A DNA stretch of 64,000 nucleotides from Turnera subulata (taxonomy: Eukaryota; Streptophyta; Magnoliopsida; Malpighiales; Passifloraceae). The stretch is from assembly GCA_028386065.3 (NCBI GenBank), contig JAKUCV010002878.1, positions 218,968 to 282,967 of the forward strand, given 5' to 3'. The notes beneath the pieces are model-generated. The model saw nothing but the letters and a program-made list of their open reading frames with translations, was not told the DNA's origin and ran no database searches. Position 1 is the first letter of the stretch. Each line of letters begins with the position of its first letter. The position numbers and the translations under genes are program-made. Below are positions 45,651-59,300 of this stretch, one piece after another.

Positions 45651-46500
45651 GACTATAGGCCAAGCAGCCTATGCTGGTCGCAAAGTAAGACGACGAAAGG
45701 CCATATAGCCGGTTCCAGTCATAAAAAAATACGACGATATGAAAGATCGCGTAGTAAAAGTTAATCTAAAAGATCGCATAGTAAAAGACGATCTAAAGAA
45801 AAGATCGCATAATGAAGGACGATATAGTCCAAGTAAATCGCACATTCAAAAAAAAAAAAAAAGAGAACGAGAAAGAGAGAGAGAGAGAGGACCAAGATCA
45901 AGTAGTCCAAAAAACAATGGTCGCATCAAGAAACATACAAAGAAGATACCAATTTTTGAGGTCCTCTTTGCATCGTGTCCCCTCCTAATAAAGAAGGTGT
46001 CCACTTTCGATGGTCCTCTTTATATCAGGTCCGCTCCATATGCCGAAGGTACCTACATTTGAAGGACCTCTTCGTATTAGAGGTACCAAAACATAGGCAT
46101 CTTCAAGTCCAAAAAAGAATACCACCAAGGACTAACCCAAAAAAAAGAAGCAAAAAGTCTTGTTGTAAATGGGGCTTGGTGCAAATCCAGGTGGGACCTC
46201 TGTAGGTCCAAATAAAAATGCAAAATTCAAAAGGAGCTTAACAAAAATTCACAACTTTTTAATCTTGTTTGTCTATTTTTTATGAATTATATTTACACTC
46301 TTTAAAAACACACATACAAAATAAATAAAAGACTAAAAAATTATATTTTTGTCCCAATACCAATAACACCACCACCACAGTAAAAATGTGAAGGAAAATA
46401 TTTACATATGTTTTGCCTCAACATCGGCAACACCACCATCACTGGCAGAAAAAATTTGCAAGCATTTTTTAGTTAACCATAAATGAAGAAAAAGAAAGAA
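45651..46500. other. Non-coding stretch with GA microsatellite
   Basis: It contains repeated AGATCGC(G/A)TAGTAAAAG-like words (45745-45810), an A12/(GA)n run at 45849-45890, and words such as GGTCCTCTTT. It may continue the retroelement-derived repeat field. No gene is supported. Confidence 0.4.
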
Positions 46501-47034
46501 AAAAAGTTAAATCGGTAAACCCTCTTACTCTCTCTTTCTCTCTAGGCTTGCATCAAAGCCAAAGCCTTAATCGACTATCAGACTCGAGTTCAATCAAACT
46601 GCCCATTCTAGAAACTATCAATCCATTAGCCAACTAACGTTTCTCAGTACACGGATAAAGCAACAAGAAACAATTTGAAAGAATAGTTCGCTCTGTGCTT
46701 GGCGCATGTCTTGCGCGTGTAATTCTCCCATTTTCTCAACCATGCAGCCTTTTCACTACCTTAACGGCTTCACACAGCCCATGTTGTGCGGCCTCTCCGG
46801 CAACTACACCACCACCGTAGCCTCATACCAGCCAGCTCCCAAACACCTAGCCTTCACCTGATTCTGGAAAACTACTCACAGTACCACCATCAGCGAACCA
46901 TACTCCATCCTGCTCTTCACCCAGTTTCCCAACAAGACCAACCCAACAACCAACAATCACCTCGCCATTTTTCCAAGTGGAACCGGAAATTCATTCTAAA
47001 TGCGACAGATAATAATTAGATTATCAGTATCTAC

Positions 47035-50000
47035 GTGGAGAATGTACATTTGCAGTGGCTTTCTATGGATTTGCATATGGCAATGAGCAAGTTTGGAGAG
47101 GTTATGGATGTGTATGCGCCTTTGAAGCTGAATAGGATTGGCAAAAGGTATGCCTTTGTTCGCTTCAAGAACAACTTAGATGCCCAGAGTCTAATCCAAA
47201 GCATTAACTCGATGAATAGAATTGGGGTAGACATTGTTGCGAAAGTGGCAAATGAGCATTTCATTACGAGGTTAAGTCGGCCTAGGGTTCCCCAAGGTAC
47301 GAAGATCCTCAGACCAGCTCGAACTGATGACAGATCTTTTGCTGAGGTGATTTCTCAACCTGAGGTGGCTAAAGGTCCGTCAAATAAGTCCTGTCATGAT
47401 TTCGTGCCAAAGGTCGGTGTTCCTGATTGGTTTAGTTGTTGCACTATCGGGGTACTTAAATCTCCCATGCAGCTTCATCAGTTGAATAGTCTATTCCCCT
47501 CCAAGGAGTCTCCGGTTACTGAAATCATACCGCTTGGTAGGGTGTCTTTTCTATTCAAATTTGGTTCACAGGTTTAAAGAAACACCTTGGTAAGTGCTCA
47601 ACCTGAGTGGTTCAAAGAGTTGTTTGATATTTTCAAGGAATGGGAAGAAGGAGACGCGGCATGCGATAGACTTTGTTGGGTCCTTGTCGAAGGTGTTCCT
47701 CGAGGAGCTTGGTCCATGGATTTTTTCAGATTGATTATGTCTAATGTTGGCTCTTTTGTGGATTGGAGTCATGATACAATGAGTAGGAAACGTTTTGATG
47801 TAGCTCAAATATTGATCCGCACTACCTCCATGTCCTTTGTGAACAGAACCTTATCTGTGTAATTTGGTGACAACAAGTTTGCAGTTGGTATCGTGGAGTC
47901 TCAGTTTGATCCTCTCGATTGGGAGTGGTCAAATCATCCATCCGTCATCGGTACCCCTCTCATAGATGTTCACGGTCAAGATGGTAGCGCGTATAGACCA
48001 CCTTCGGTTGTGCCTGCTGCTGGAAACCAAACTGCATTGAATTCTCATATTCATTCCCCAAGCACCTCACATGCTCAGCCCCATAGTGTATCTGTCGAGG
48101 AGTTGTGCTCTAATGATCCATTTAATTTGCGGCCTATCCTAGACCAGCTTAGAGCGCATGGTGTGCAGCCGCCATAAAATACACAACTCCCAAGTTGATC
48201 CCTTCTGAAAAGGCATGCTCTGATGTGGAAAAGAGTATGCACGACATTTCAATAAATTCTCTCAATCATCAACCCACCCAATCAACCCCCCAACCTTCCC
48301 AGAATAGTGCCCCAAGCTCACCTGTCAGTGGATGCCCTGTTCCTATTGGGCCTTCAGTTATCCCCGCCGAGTCTAGTTTGCCATTAGTTGATTACCCTCA
48401 CTTCTCCTCAGGTTCTTAATTTTTAAGCCCAACACCATTCAAGCCCAACCCTGATGAATTTTTTGCCTCATCTAGCAATATTGTAGCTAACAATACCTTA
48501 TCTTCATGTTCTGATTCTTACCCTTCTCCCGTGAGAGAAAATAGTCATTCCATTCTCAATAAGCACGTGAAAAGGAAAGTTCTTGTTGTTCTACAAAACA
48601 TGGGCATTGGTCGAGTCAAGAAAATAAAATATCTGAACAAGAATGCTTGTATCGTCTCCACTCCTAAGAGTTGGGAAAAGCCCACCGGGAGTCCTATAAC
48701 TTATTTCCAAATCCCATTTGAGTCCTATAACTCTTAAACGATCTATTGGAGTCCTATAACATTCCAAAACATTACCAAAGAAGTCCATGTCCATCTTTCC
48801 GTTAAATTTTCTGTTTTCTTTAAGAACTTTTAGTCTCTATAAGTATACATAATATTATTTTAGTCCTTAAAATTTTCAAAAACTTTTGTTTGAATCCTTA
48901 AAAAAATAATAAAAAATAAGAAAAGAGGACTCAAACCACTAAATGCACATTATTACATATATTAGATTTTAAGGTTACGAATTTAGGATAAAAAATGAAG
49001 TAGTAAGCCAAACATACTAAATCCTAACATCGTAAATTGTAAACCCCAAAACCAAAAGCACCAAATTTAGAAATTTTAAATTTTATATCATAAATCTCTA
49101 AATTATAAATCTTAAAAACCTTAAACACTAAACCATACATCCTAAAATCCTAAATTCTAAAACCAAAACAATAAATTCTAATCTCTAAAAATCTTAAACC
49201 CTCATTCTTATATCGTAAACCCTAAAAACCAAAAACTTTAAACTCTAAACCCAAAAATATTAAAACACTAAATCCTAAATTCTAAATCCTAAACCTCAAA
49301 ATATTAAATCTTATACTCTAAAAACTGAAACACTAAACCCTAAAATCTTTAACTTCATATCATAGACCTCTAAACTCTAAATCCTAAAAAACTCAAATCC
49401 TAATCTTAAACCCTAATAACCTAAAATCCTAAACTTTAAATCCCAAAATTTTAAACCCTAAACCCTAAACCCTAAATTCTTATCCAAAAAATATTAAACC
49501 CCTAATCATAAAAAACCTTAAAACCTACACCCTAAACCCTAAACCTTAAATCCAAACCCTAAATCCTAAACCCTAAATTCTAAAACCCTAAACCCTACAG
49601 CTTAAACCCTAAACCCTAAAAAACTTTAAGGTTTTAGTGTTTTATGGTTTTATGATTTAGGGTTTTAGGGTTTTATGGTTTTATGGTTTAGGGTTTTAGG
49701 GTTTAGGGTTTAAGCTGTATGATTTAGGGTTTTAAAATTTAGGGTTTAGGGTTTAGGGTTTGGATTTAGGGTTTAGGGTTTAAGGTTTAGGGTGTTAGGG
49801 TGTAGGTTTTAAGGTTTTTTATGATTAGGGGTTTAATATTTTTTGGATAAGAATTTAGGGTTTAGGGTTTAGGGTTTAAAATTTTGGGATTTAAAGTTTA
49901 GGATTTTAGGTTATTAGGGTTTAAAGATTAGGATTTGAGTTTTTTAGGATTTAGAGTTTAGAGGTCTATGATATGAAGTTAAGGATTTTAGGGTTTAGTG

Positions 50001-50904
50001 TTTGAATTTTTCGAGTATAAGATTTAATATTTTGAGGTTTAGGATTTAGAATTTAGGATTTAGTGTTTTAATATTTTTGGGTTTAGAATTTAAAGTTTTT
50101 GGTTTTTAGGGTTTACGATATAAGAATGAGGGATTAAGATTTTTAGAGATTAGAATTTAGGGTTTTGGTTTTAGAATTTAGGATTTTAGGATGTATGGTT
50201 TAGTGTTTAAGGTTTTTAAGATTTAAAATTTAGAGATTTATGATATAAAATTTAAAATTTCTGAATTTGGTGCTTTTGGTTTTGGGGTTTAGAATTTACG
50301 ATGTTAGGATTTAGTATGTTTGGCTTACTATTTCATTTTTTATCCTAAATTCGTAACCTTAAAATCTAATATATGTAATAATGTGCATTTAGTGGTTTGA
50401 GTCCTCTTTTTTATTTTTTTATTATTTTTTAAAGGATTCAAATAAAAATTTTTGAAAATTTTAAGGACTAAAATAATATTATGTATACTTATAGGGACTA
50501 AAAGTTCTTAAAGATAACAGAAAATTTAACGAAAAGATGGACGGGGACTTCTTTGGTAATGTTTTGGAATGTTATAGGACTCCAATAGATCGTTTAAGAG
50601 TTATAGGACTCAAATGGGATTTGGAAATAAGTTATAGGACTCCCGGTGGGCTTTTTCCCCTAAGAGTTGATTATCTATTTCAGAGTCAGACATCCGAAGA
50701 ATGAATAGAAGAGCAGTTGCTGCTAGTGATCAGGGATCCCTCATTCTTGTTTCCTTCTCTGATGTTGAGGTCCAGGAGACTAACAGAGTAGGGGATTTAA
50801 TTAGTTGGGACAGAACTAATAATCATGATGAGGTGGAGAGTATTATTGAAGAGATGGTGACGAACGAGGCCTTTGATTGGGTCCAGGAAAGAGCTGATTC
50901 ATAG
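47035..50904 (+). pseudogene. LINE ORF1 (RRM-containing), disrupted
   Basis: The region opening ISIYVENVHLQWLSMDLHMAM and continuing with FGEVMDVYAPLKLNRIGKRY and AFVRFKNN matches the RNA-recognition fold of plant L1 ORF1 proteins. CDRLCWVLVEGVPRGAW corresponds to the following conserved domain. Stops occur at 47575 and 47860, and the frame shifts near 48180. The fold-back element splits the frame at 48673, and the C-terminal part (RRAVAASDQGSL to VQERADS) ends at 50904. The protein normally coats LINE RNA. Confidence 0.75.
48673..50659. mobile_element. Fold-back (MULE-like) element with telomere-like arms
   Basis: Two arms of about 950 bp (48673-49620 and about 49691-50659) are nearly perfect inverted copies around a spacer of about 70 bp. 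Termini read GGGAAAAGCCCACCGGG and its complement. The 9-bp TSD CTAAGAGTT (48664-48672 and 50660-50668) fits Mutator-like elements. The outer third repeats the phrase GAGTCCTATAAC(T/A). The inner two thirds are degenerate CCCTAAA/TTTAGGG words. There is no ORF. A transcript would form a very long hairpin. Confidence 0.92.
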
Positions 50905-50925
50905 GCTCTCCTTTTATACCCAGAT

Positions 50926-53900
50926 ATGTGTCTCTCTTCCTTTATGATTCATTTAATTTCTTGGAATGTCAGGGGTGTTTTTTCGGCCTATAAACAGGAT
51001 CAAGTTCGTCAGCTAATTTCTCGCCATCACTCGAATGTGGCTTTCTTATGTGAGACAAAGTGTACAAATGTGAGTTTAATATTTTGCCACAAGATGTGGG
51101 GTCCTGGTAGAATTGATTTTATGTTTGTAGATGCTGTTGGTAGCGCTGGAGGTCTGATCATGATGTGGGATTGTGATGTTTCCCACGTGTCTCGTGTTGT
51201 GCGGGGAAGTTGATGGATTGTGGTGGAGGGCTATTTCATTCAGAATGGCTTTAAGGTTACGCTTTGTGTGTGTGGTGACTCTAGGGTTGATGGTAGAATC
51301 AAGATGTTTGATGAGCTGTATATATTAAAGGCATCTTTCCAAGCTCCATAGGCTGTTTTTGGAGATTTTAACGAAACATTAGAAGCTTCAGATTGTAAGA
51401 GCGGTTGGTTGTGTAATAAAAGGAGCCCTGGCGTTCAAAGATTTTGTTCATAACCTCAGTCTTCTTGAGATGAGGTTGCAGGACAGGCTTTATACATGGA
51501 GTAATTCCATCGCGGCCAGCAGAATAGATCTAGTTTTTTTGGAGGGAACCTGGAATGTGACCTTCCCCTTCTTGGGTATTATGTTGGACTCCAAGATGGG
51601 ATCTGATCATTACCCTTTGATTGTACGTCAGAGTCGTATGGATTGGGGGGGGAAGACCTTTTCGTTTTCTAGCAGCTTGGTGGCAATTTTCAAAATTTAT
51701 AGATGTCTTGGAAAGTATGTGGAGGGAGGCGTGTGGCGCTTTTCCTGGGAGGTTCAATCTACTTAGGAAACTAAGTATCATGAGGAGATTGCTTGCTGCT
51801 TGGAACAGAGATATTTTCGGTGACGTGAACAAAAGTTTGGTTAATATTCAATTAAAAATTGACAAATTAGACAAGAAGGCTGAAGTGAGAAGTCTATCCC
51901 ATGACGAACTTTGCTACTTTAAAAATTTTAAAATAGAGTTGATCCCCAAAACAAAACAATGTGAGGCTATTTGGAGGCAAAAGATCCAAATTAATTAGTG
52001 TAATTTGGGTGACAAAAATACACGCTTTTTTCATATTGTGACCAGTGTTCGTGGGAGGAAGAATAGGTTGGAGAGTCTGAAAGTTCATGACCGTATTATT
52101 ACTGACCCTGCTTCTATCAAGTTTGAGGCAAAGATATTTTTTGAAAATTTCTATTCCTACACAGTAACCTCCAAACCTTTAATTGGGTCCTTAATCTCTC
52201 CGCACCTTGACATTGCTGCAGCTAATAATTTTGGAAAAGCCAATTTTTATGGAGGAAGTAAAGGAGACAGTTTGGTCTTATGACAGCTCCATAGCGCCGG
52301 GGCCCGACGGATTTAATTTTTCCTTTTATAAAAAATGTTGGCATTTGTTAAAGCAGGATGTGTTTGACATGGTCGTGCATTTTATAGACACGACAAAGTT
52401 GCCTAAGGGTGCTAACACCGGCTATATTACCCTCATACCAAAGAAGATGGGTGCTGATAAGCTTGATGAGTTTAGACCAATAACCTTGGTCAATAGGTTA
52501 TACAAGATTCTGGCCAAGATATTTGGTTTGCGCTTGAAGAAAGTAATTTCATCAATCATTGGTCACCAGCAGTCGGCATTTATTGAGGGAAGAAGTATTC
52601 TAGATGGTGCTCTATTTGTTTATGAGGTTGTTCATAGCCTAAAGAAGACTAATATCAAATCTATCCTTTGGAAGTTGGATTTTCGGAAGGCATTTGACTC
52701 GGTTGATTGGTCTTATCTAATGCAAGTCATGTCCGCTATAGGCTTCTGTGAGAAATAGCGTCAGTGGATCTTTGCATGCCTCTTCTCCTCAAGGCTTGCA
52801 GTGTTAAGAAATGGTTCACCGACTGAGAAGTTCTCCATGAGCCGGGGGCTGAAGGAAGGTGACCCATTGTCACCTTTTCTGTTCAACATTGCTGCCGAAG
52901 GCCTCTCTTGTATTCTAAGACGGGCACAACATCTTCAGCTAATTAGAAAGGTACCTGTACACAATCTGGATGTCTCTATTCTACAATATGCTAGCGACAC
53001 ACTATTGTTCTTCCCTGCAGCAGATCATCTTCTCTTAAACCTTAAAAGGTGTCTTAGAGTTTTTTAAGCAATGTCTGGATTGAGTATCAATTTTCATAAG
53101 AGTAGCGTTATTGGTGTTAGTTTGAGTCAACGAGAGGTGGCCATGATTATTGGAAAGTTGTTTAGCCGCGCATAAACTTTTCCTTTCAAGTACTTGGGTT
53201 TCCCTTTAGGCGCGAACATGAGTCGTGTTGCAGCATGGTAGCCTATCATCGACAAATTCTATTCTCGTCTGGTCTCTTGGAAGGGAAGACACCTCTCTAT
53301 TGGCAGGCACATGACTATGATAAAGTCGGTGTTGAGTGGTTCACCTCTATATTTCTTGTCCTTGTTTAAGATGCCGGTGGCTGTTGCAAAGAAGCTTATC
53401 AGAATCCAGGGAAATTTTTTTTGACATGGTTTAGATGATTTCAAAAAGTTGTGCTTGATTGCATGGAAGAAAATCTGTAGACCTAAGGATCTTGGAGATA
53501 TGGGAATCGTAGATTTGGCCGTTATGAATCAGTTTTATTGTATAAATGGATGTGGAGTTTTTCTGTTCCTGATTTAAAAGATTGGAAGTCTCTAGTCAGG
53601 AATAAATGTGTTACCGGAGGTACTTCTCTTTCACCATCCTTTGACCTGATTAGAATATCTAAGCTGTGGAAGGATATTGTTTCGTCGGGCACCTTAAATA
53701 GTCAATCTGGAATTCCATTGGATGATGGTGCTACTGCATGCATTGGAAGTGGTGAGGTTGCCCTTTTTTGGCTTGGTGACTGGACGGGTTGTGGTGTGCT
53801 AAAGGAGAAATTTCCTCATTTATTCTCAATTTCGCTATGTAAACATGCAACAGTTATGGAGTGTAATAAAGGGAAACCTGATATGCCTCTTTGGATGCAA

Positions 53901-54643
53901 AGGTGGAGGAGGAATCTACATGCATGGGAATTAACTGATGCAAACAGGATTCGTTGTGAGGTTTCTGATGTACGTCTGCATGTTGGTCTAGATGATAAGA
54001 AGATTTGGTTAGTTGACTCCAAAGGTGTTTACTCGGTTAGTGGCGAACGTGCCTTTATCTGCAGCAACTTTGGGTATCGATGTAGTCCTCCACAACCTTG
54101 GTTGTCTCTAACAACTTTTAAGATTGAGTGTTGGCTATGGCCTGTGTTCAACAGAGGGATTGCCACTAAAGATGCTCTTCATAAACACGGTATTATATCA
54201 CTGACAGATTCCTTCTGTCCTCTGTGCTTATCATATCTTGAGCTAATTGATCATTTGTTCCTTCACTGTTCCTTTTCAAGTAGCATTTGGGATAAATTGA
54301 ATAGATGGTGGGGCTTCAGTTGGTGCCCCCTAGTTCTCTTAATGAGTTTATGTCACAATGGGTTTCTCTCAATACCCATTCACAATCTAGATCATCCTGG
54401 ACTATTAATTCTTATGCTGCTCTGTGGACTATTTGGCTGGAACGCAATCGCAAGGTGTTTAATAATGCGGCTCTTGACTGGGAAAAGGTATTTGATATCA
54501 TCTTGGTCCATGGCACATCGTGGATCAAGGCGCTTCACCCTGACTTCCCTTTCAGTACTTCTTTGGTTACTTCGAATGCTGAGACTGTCCGCAATTGGCC
54601 TGGTGTCTATAGAAGATTTAAGATTCTTGCCATGCCTATATAA
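50926..54643 (+). pseudogene. LINE ORF2 (endonuclease-RT-zinc knuckle), disrupted
   Basis: Endonuclease motifs: ISWNVRGVFSAYKQDQVRQL, CETK, GDFNE (about 51360), SRIDLVF, and GSDHYPL. Reverse transcriptase: SSIAPGPDGFNFSFYKKCW, IPKKMGADKLDEFRPITLVN, QQSAFIEGRSILDGAL, LDFRKAFDSVDW, and SRGLKEGDPLSPFLFN. The catalytic YADD box reads YASD (QYASDTLLFF), losing one metal-binding aspartate. A C-terminal zinc-knuckle-like region (CPLCLSYLELIDHLFLHC) precedes the stop at 54641-54643. Several stops, for example at 51211 and 52756, and frameshifts inactivate it. Confidence 0.88.
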
Positions 54644-54790
54644 TAGTTAGCTCTGTTTTTGTGTATCCTTCATACTGGGTCTGATAAACTATTAGCGAGT
54701 GCAGGCCATGGGGTGCTTATTTGTATATCTGTTTTACAACCTTATTTTGAATACATAAATAAAGAAGTCGTTGGAATCAAAAAAAAAAAA

Positions 54791-56348
54791 TCAACAATCA
54801 ATCTATAGACGCGCATAAAAGAAAAGGAAGGGCATATCCTTACACGCTAAAGAACTCAGTCAAACTTGAGATTTAAAGTAACACTAGCACGGATACAATA
54901 CAGTTCATAACCATCACAAATAACCACCGACCCACCATTCACAGAACACCCAAACAAATAAAATAAACCCGATTAGATTTTAATCGAAGGTTGGCAATAT
55001 AAAGGAAACAAAGAGGAGAAGCAGGGAAGAAGAAAAAGGAAGAGGAGAAGAGGAGGGGCGGTGACTGATCGAATGGTGACAAGGCCCTCCAAACACGTCC
55101 TCGGGTATTAGCGTACAAGGAGACGAATTAACCTTCGTTTGTGCCAAACCTTCATGTTTCCTCCTTCGTCAACTCAACCTCGAACCTTCAAATGGAGAAG
55201 CAAAGAAAAAGAAGTTGGGTCCTTACCGTTTAAGTTTGTCGTCACCTATCAAGGAACCCCTGGTCAACTCGAAACTACCTACCTCGCCGAAAAATCGACC
55301 CAACCTTCGCAAGAAATGGATCGAGTAAACAAATCTTAACCTGTACACCAAACTTATTTTTCTTTTATTTACTGGTTTTGACTTTTGAGAGTTGTTTTCT
55401 CCTTCATGTTTCTCTTTTTAAAAAAATTAGGGAGACAGGCAACGGTGAGGGTGTGGCGGGGTACCATTTTTTATTTAATTTTTCATTTATTTAATTTTGT
55501 TAATTGATATTAATATTTTTTATTTTACTTTTGTTTGAAAAGAAAAATAGGAAAAGAAAATATTGAATGCTCGCCACATATAGCTTATCTCTGGATTCTG
55601 TAAGATCAATTAATTAAAAACCTAAAATCCTTATTACAGCTGGTTAATTGAATGAAATTGGGATTAGAGGTGATTAATTGATTAAAAATAGACCCAACCT
55701 GTGATTTATTCAATAAAAAAAATTGATTAAAAAAAGTTCAAGTGGTGAGTTAAAAATAGACTAGAATTAAGGGGTCAAAATATAATTCAACCCGATTAAG
55801 ACACGTGGCGTGCATCTGTCGCTTCCGCTAGTGCAAGAGGTGGAATCCGTTTGGAGGTGGTTAATTGAATTAAATTAGGAATACAGATGGTCGATTGATG
55901 AGGAAAAAAATTCAGTTGCTGAGTCAAAAATAAACTAGATTTTAGGGGGTCAAAATATAATTAATCCAAATGAATGGATAATGTTGGCTTTCAAAAAAAA
56001 TTATATTTATTCTTCTTTTTAGGTTTTTCTATCTTGTACCCTAAAGGTTCATGATAAACCAATATGAAAGAAAATAAAATCTCAAAATTAATGATCATTA
56101 TTTTCATATAAACTAAAATAACCCTTCCATAAATATGATTTCTGTAATATAATTAATGTAAGACATAACAATGTAAAATTATTTCAGTCTCTAAAAAATA
56201 ATAATTATTTTTTTATAAAAAAATAATAATTATTAATTATGAAATTTTGTTTTCATAGTGGCTCATGAAACTGACATCTTAAAGCTGCCGCGAAAGAAGA
56301 AGGGATTGATTTTTTTTTTTTGAGAAAAAAGAAGGGATTGATTGGGAA
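54791..56348. other. Intergenic region upstream of the methyltransferase gene
   Basis: No supported gene. A roughly 100-bp segment with GAGTTAAAAATAGACTAGA...GGGGTCAAAATATAATTCAA at 55755-55795 recurs in altered form at 55915-55975. The last 70 bp contain a duplicated AGAAGGGATTGATT. Transcription of the downstream gene presumably starts near the right end. Confidence 0.4.
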
Positions 56349-59300
56349 ATGTGGAAGAGGCATTTGTTCAAACACGTGTACTGCACTCTGTCAAGCGGCC
56401 TCATCCGCCCCATTCACCACCACCGTCATTTCCCTCTCGCTTCACTCTCAACAACCTACACACTCAAATCTCCATACCATTTCACAAACCCCTCTCCTTC
56501 TTCTTCTTCTTCTTCTTCTTCACTCCGTTTCTTTACTAATTCAGTTATTATTGCATCCTCCTCAGTCTCACTGCCACGCTCCTCCTCCTCCTCAGCGGCA
56601 GAACCGTCGACTTACCTCTCCGTTCGCATTCGCTGCCCAAAGAATGTGGCTGTGAGAAATATGACTATCCCTTCTTTTAACACTTCATGTTCATCTTCTA
56701 CTAGGTGTTTGTGTTGAGTTGCGGTGTGTTAATTTGTTTGTTGTGTTACTTACCAGGACGCTTTATCAGAATCTCTTCTTTGCTTCGGGGCAAGCTCTGT
56801 CTCCACGGAAGAAGTAGAAGCAACTGGGCCCCAGACTTCTAATGAGGTAACCTTTTTTTGTTTTGTTTGTTTCTTTGCTTGCTTGTTGACAGTTTCCAAT
56901 CAAATTCTGTCAAAAAATGGATCAGAGGTAAGTAAATGAAAGATTTTACCTTTTCTGGGTCAAATACCCTTAGCTGGTTTGAATTTTTGCAAGAACGGTT
57001 GCGGGATCACCACGCCAATTGCTTTCTCTTTCTTTTTTGGAAAAAAAACCTCGCTCACACATGATGATTTTTCTGTTGTAGGCCTTCATTGATTCCATAT
57101 TTTTTGAATCCCAAGACATTAAGCTGTGTCTGTCACAAGCCAGTGATTCCATAGGCTTGAAAGAGATACCCTCTTATGAGGTTAAAGTTGGGGAGCCATA
57201 TGATTGGGTTCAGAAAACTCAGGTTGCCTCTCTTCCTCTTGTCCTGATTCATGCTTCTCTACCTTCATCTTGCTGTCCAATGTCAGCCAATCATTGGCAC
57301 ATTTTAACTCATTATGTAGTTTATTAGTGTTCTCCCTCCATAAACTTTTGTCGGTTGATAATCATAAGCCTCCACATAAGCATGCCCTTACTTCTATCAA
57401 ATATTTTATCAATCAGTCTTTGAGCTGCTTGCCTGTGGTTATGTTTCTTCACTGCAAACATATGTGTTAGCAACTACCTTCTTAAGTCTCACAGAAAAGC
57501 AACTGAAGGAGTTTTGTTTTCAAGCAGCCCTTTACTGTTATTCATATTGTTCTTGGCAAGCTATATTGCAAAGTGATCTTTTGAAAAGGTTGTAATTACT
57601 CCTTCTGCTTCACTGACATTGTCAACTACGTTCATTTTGTAACTGCTCAGGAATATTTTCTTCCAGTTCAAGTTGCTCAAGGACTTTGGATTGTGCCCGA
57701 ATGGAAATCTCCCCTGGTATAATGATCCCAATTTTCTTTACTAAATATTTTATGGGTATTATTGCTTATTACTTTTCCTAATTGCATGTGCACTACCAAA
57801 AATGTAGCAATCTTGCATGCATTTGGAGAAAACCGTGGGTGGGCACATGTGGCTGACTGGCAATGTCTGTGTACTTTTATGTGAGTGTGTTTGCATGGCT
57901 CTGCATTCTTTGCTGTTCCCATGCCTGTCTCTGCGTAACAGTAAATGTATGCATTTTTAGATGCACATTCACATAATACTTGCTTGAGAATAGGTGTGTA
58001 TGTCCATGGGCTTACATTCCCGGAGGCATTAGACTTTCCTTCAGGGTCTCAGTAGATAACATGACGTTATTGGAATTTCCCTTCTCAGTACTGGAATGCA
58101 TCCTGCTGTTTCAAATTACTTACTAAAGTACAAGTTACAGCTCATTTAATCCCTTCTGATTTGTTAAAAATGCTGATTTCAAAGTGTGAAGGAGAATGTG
58201 GTCTCACTGCTAGTATTTTGTGTCTGGATGTAGTGGTTGCATGTATATCCTGCGGATGTATACCGAAGGATCTGTGCCTTATATGTGCATGATGGCTTGT
58301 TTGCCAACGCATGTGTTTGTTACGGCTAGTAATTGCAGTAAAATTTCCTGTCTGAATATTAAAAGACGTAATACAGGTCTGCATATTATTTAATGTTCAA
58401 GTTGCCTATTTCAGCGAACAGCAAAATTCTGATTTTGTTGTACAGACTGCATTAGCTCAAAGGCATATCGGTGCTCTCTGTCGAATGACTATAATTGTGC
58501 TTGTTTATTCCCTACAGGATATCCATGCAATAAATATAATCTTGAACCCCGGGTTAGCATTTGGAACTGGAGAACACCCCACTACAAAGTTATGTCTGTT
58601 GCTACTAAGGGGCTTGATAAAAGGTGGAGAGTGTTTCTTGGATTATGGCACAGGATCTGGAATCCTTGCAATTGCTGCACTTAAGGTAATAATTTTCATT
58701 TGCTTGTGGTTGAACTTTTAACTAAAAGCGCATTAAAACCTTGTCTTTCATAGACACCACTGAATATGCATGGAACTTGGAATTGTTATATTATTGCTTA
58801 TGTATAAACACTTAAGACATGAAGCTGTTTTTAGTAAAACTCACCAGCAACTATCAAAACCCAGGAAAAAGGCCATGCATACTCCTAGTCCCATTGGAGT
58901 GAGGTCTGAGCTAGAGAAGATCAAGGTTGAATATCTTTTACTACAAAGCACCTAGATTCCTGAATGGGTATCTGCAATCATTTAAACTCTTACATCTACA
59001 AATCTAATAAGTGGAGGAACAGTTTCCACACTGAAGATTGATCACTTAGAGAGAAAAAAAAGAGAAAGAAATGCACTTGTGTACTCGTGAAATTTTTGGG
59101 GAGTACAGACGGGATTGATTAGATCACGAAGGAAAAACGGAAGATTGGAGTACGTAACATACCAAGGAGAAATTTAAAGCAGAGTTGAGGGAGATTAAAA
59201 TTAAGAGAGACAAATGCGCAAAAGGCTTCCTTACTAATGGCCCAGTTTTTGGTTAACATTTATATCAAGATGACTTTTGTATCATAACACTTTTTGCTGA

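Larger units (their letters stand above)
46500..54790 (+). mobile_element. L1-type LINE, decayed, interrupted by fold-back element
   Basis: It has a C/T-rich 5' leader (start approximate), ORF1 with an RRM-like region, ORF2 with endonuclease, reverse transcriptase and zinc-knuckle regions, a 3' UTR, and an A-tail at 54779-54790. Both ORFs contain stops and frameshifts. A 1,987-bp fold-back element sits in ORF1 (48673-50659). Without it the LINE is about 6.3 kb, a normal size for plant L1. No clear target site duplication was found. Confidence 0.85.

Noticed and set aside
49440..49880. True telomere or interstitial telomere from chromosome fusion
   Set aside because: The CCCTAAA words are degenerate, symmetric on two inverted arms, and enclosed in an element with a 9-bp TSD.
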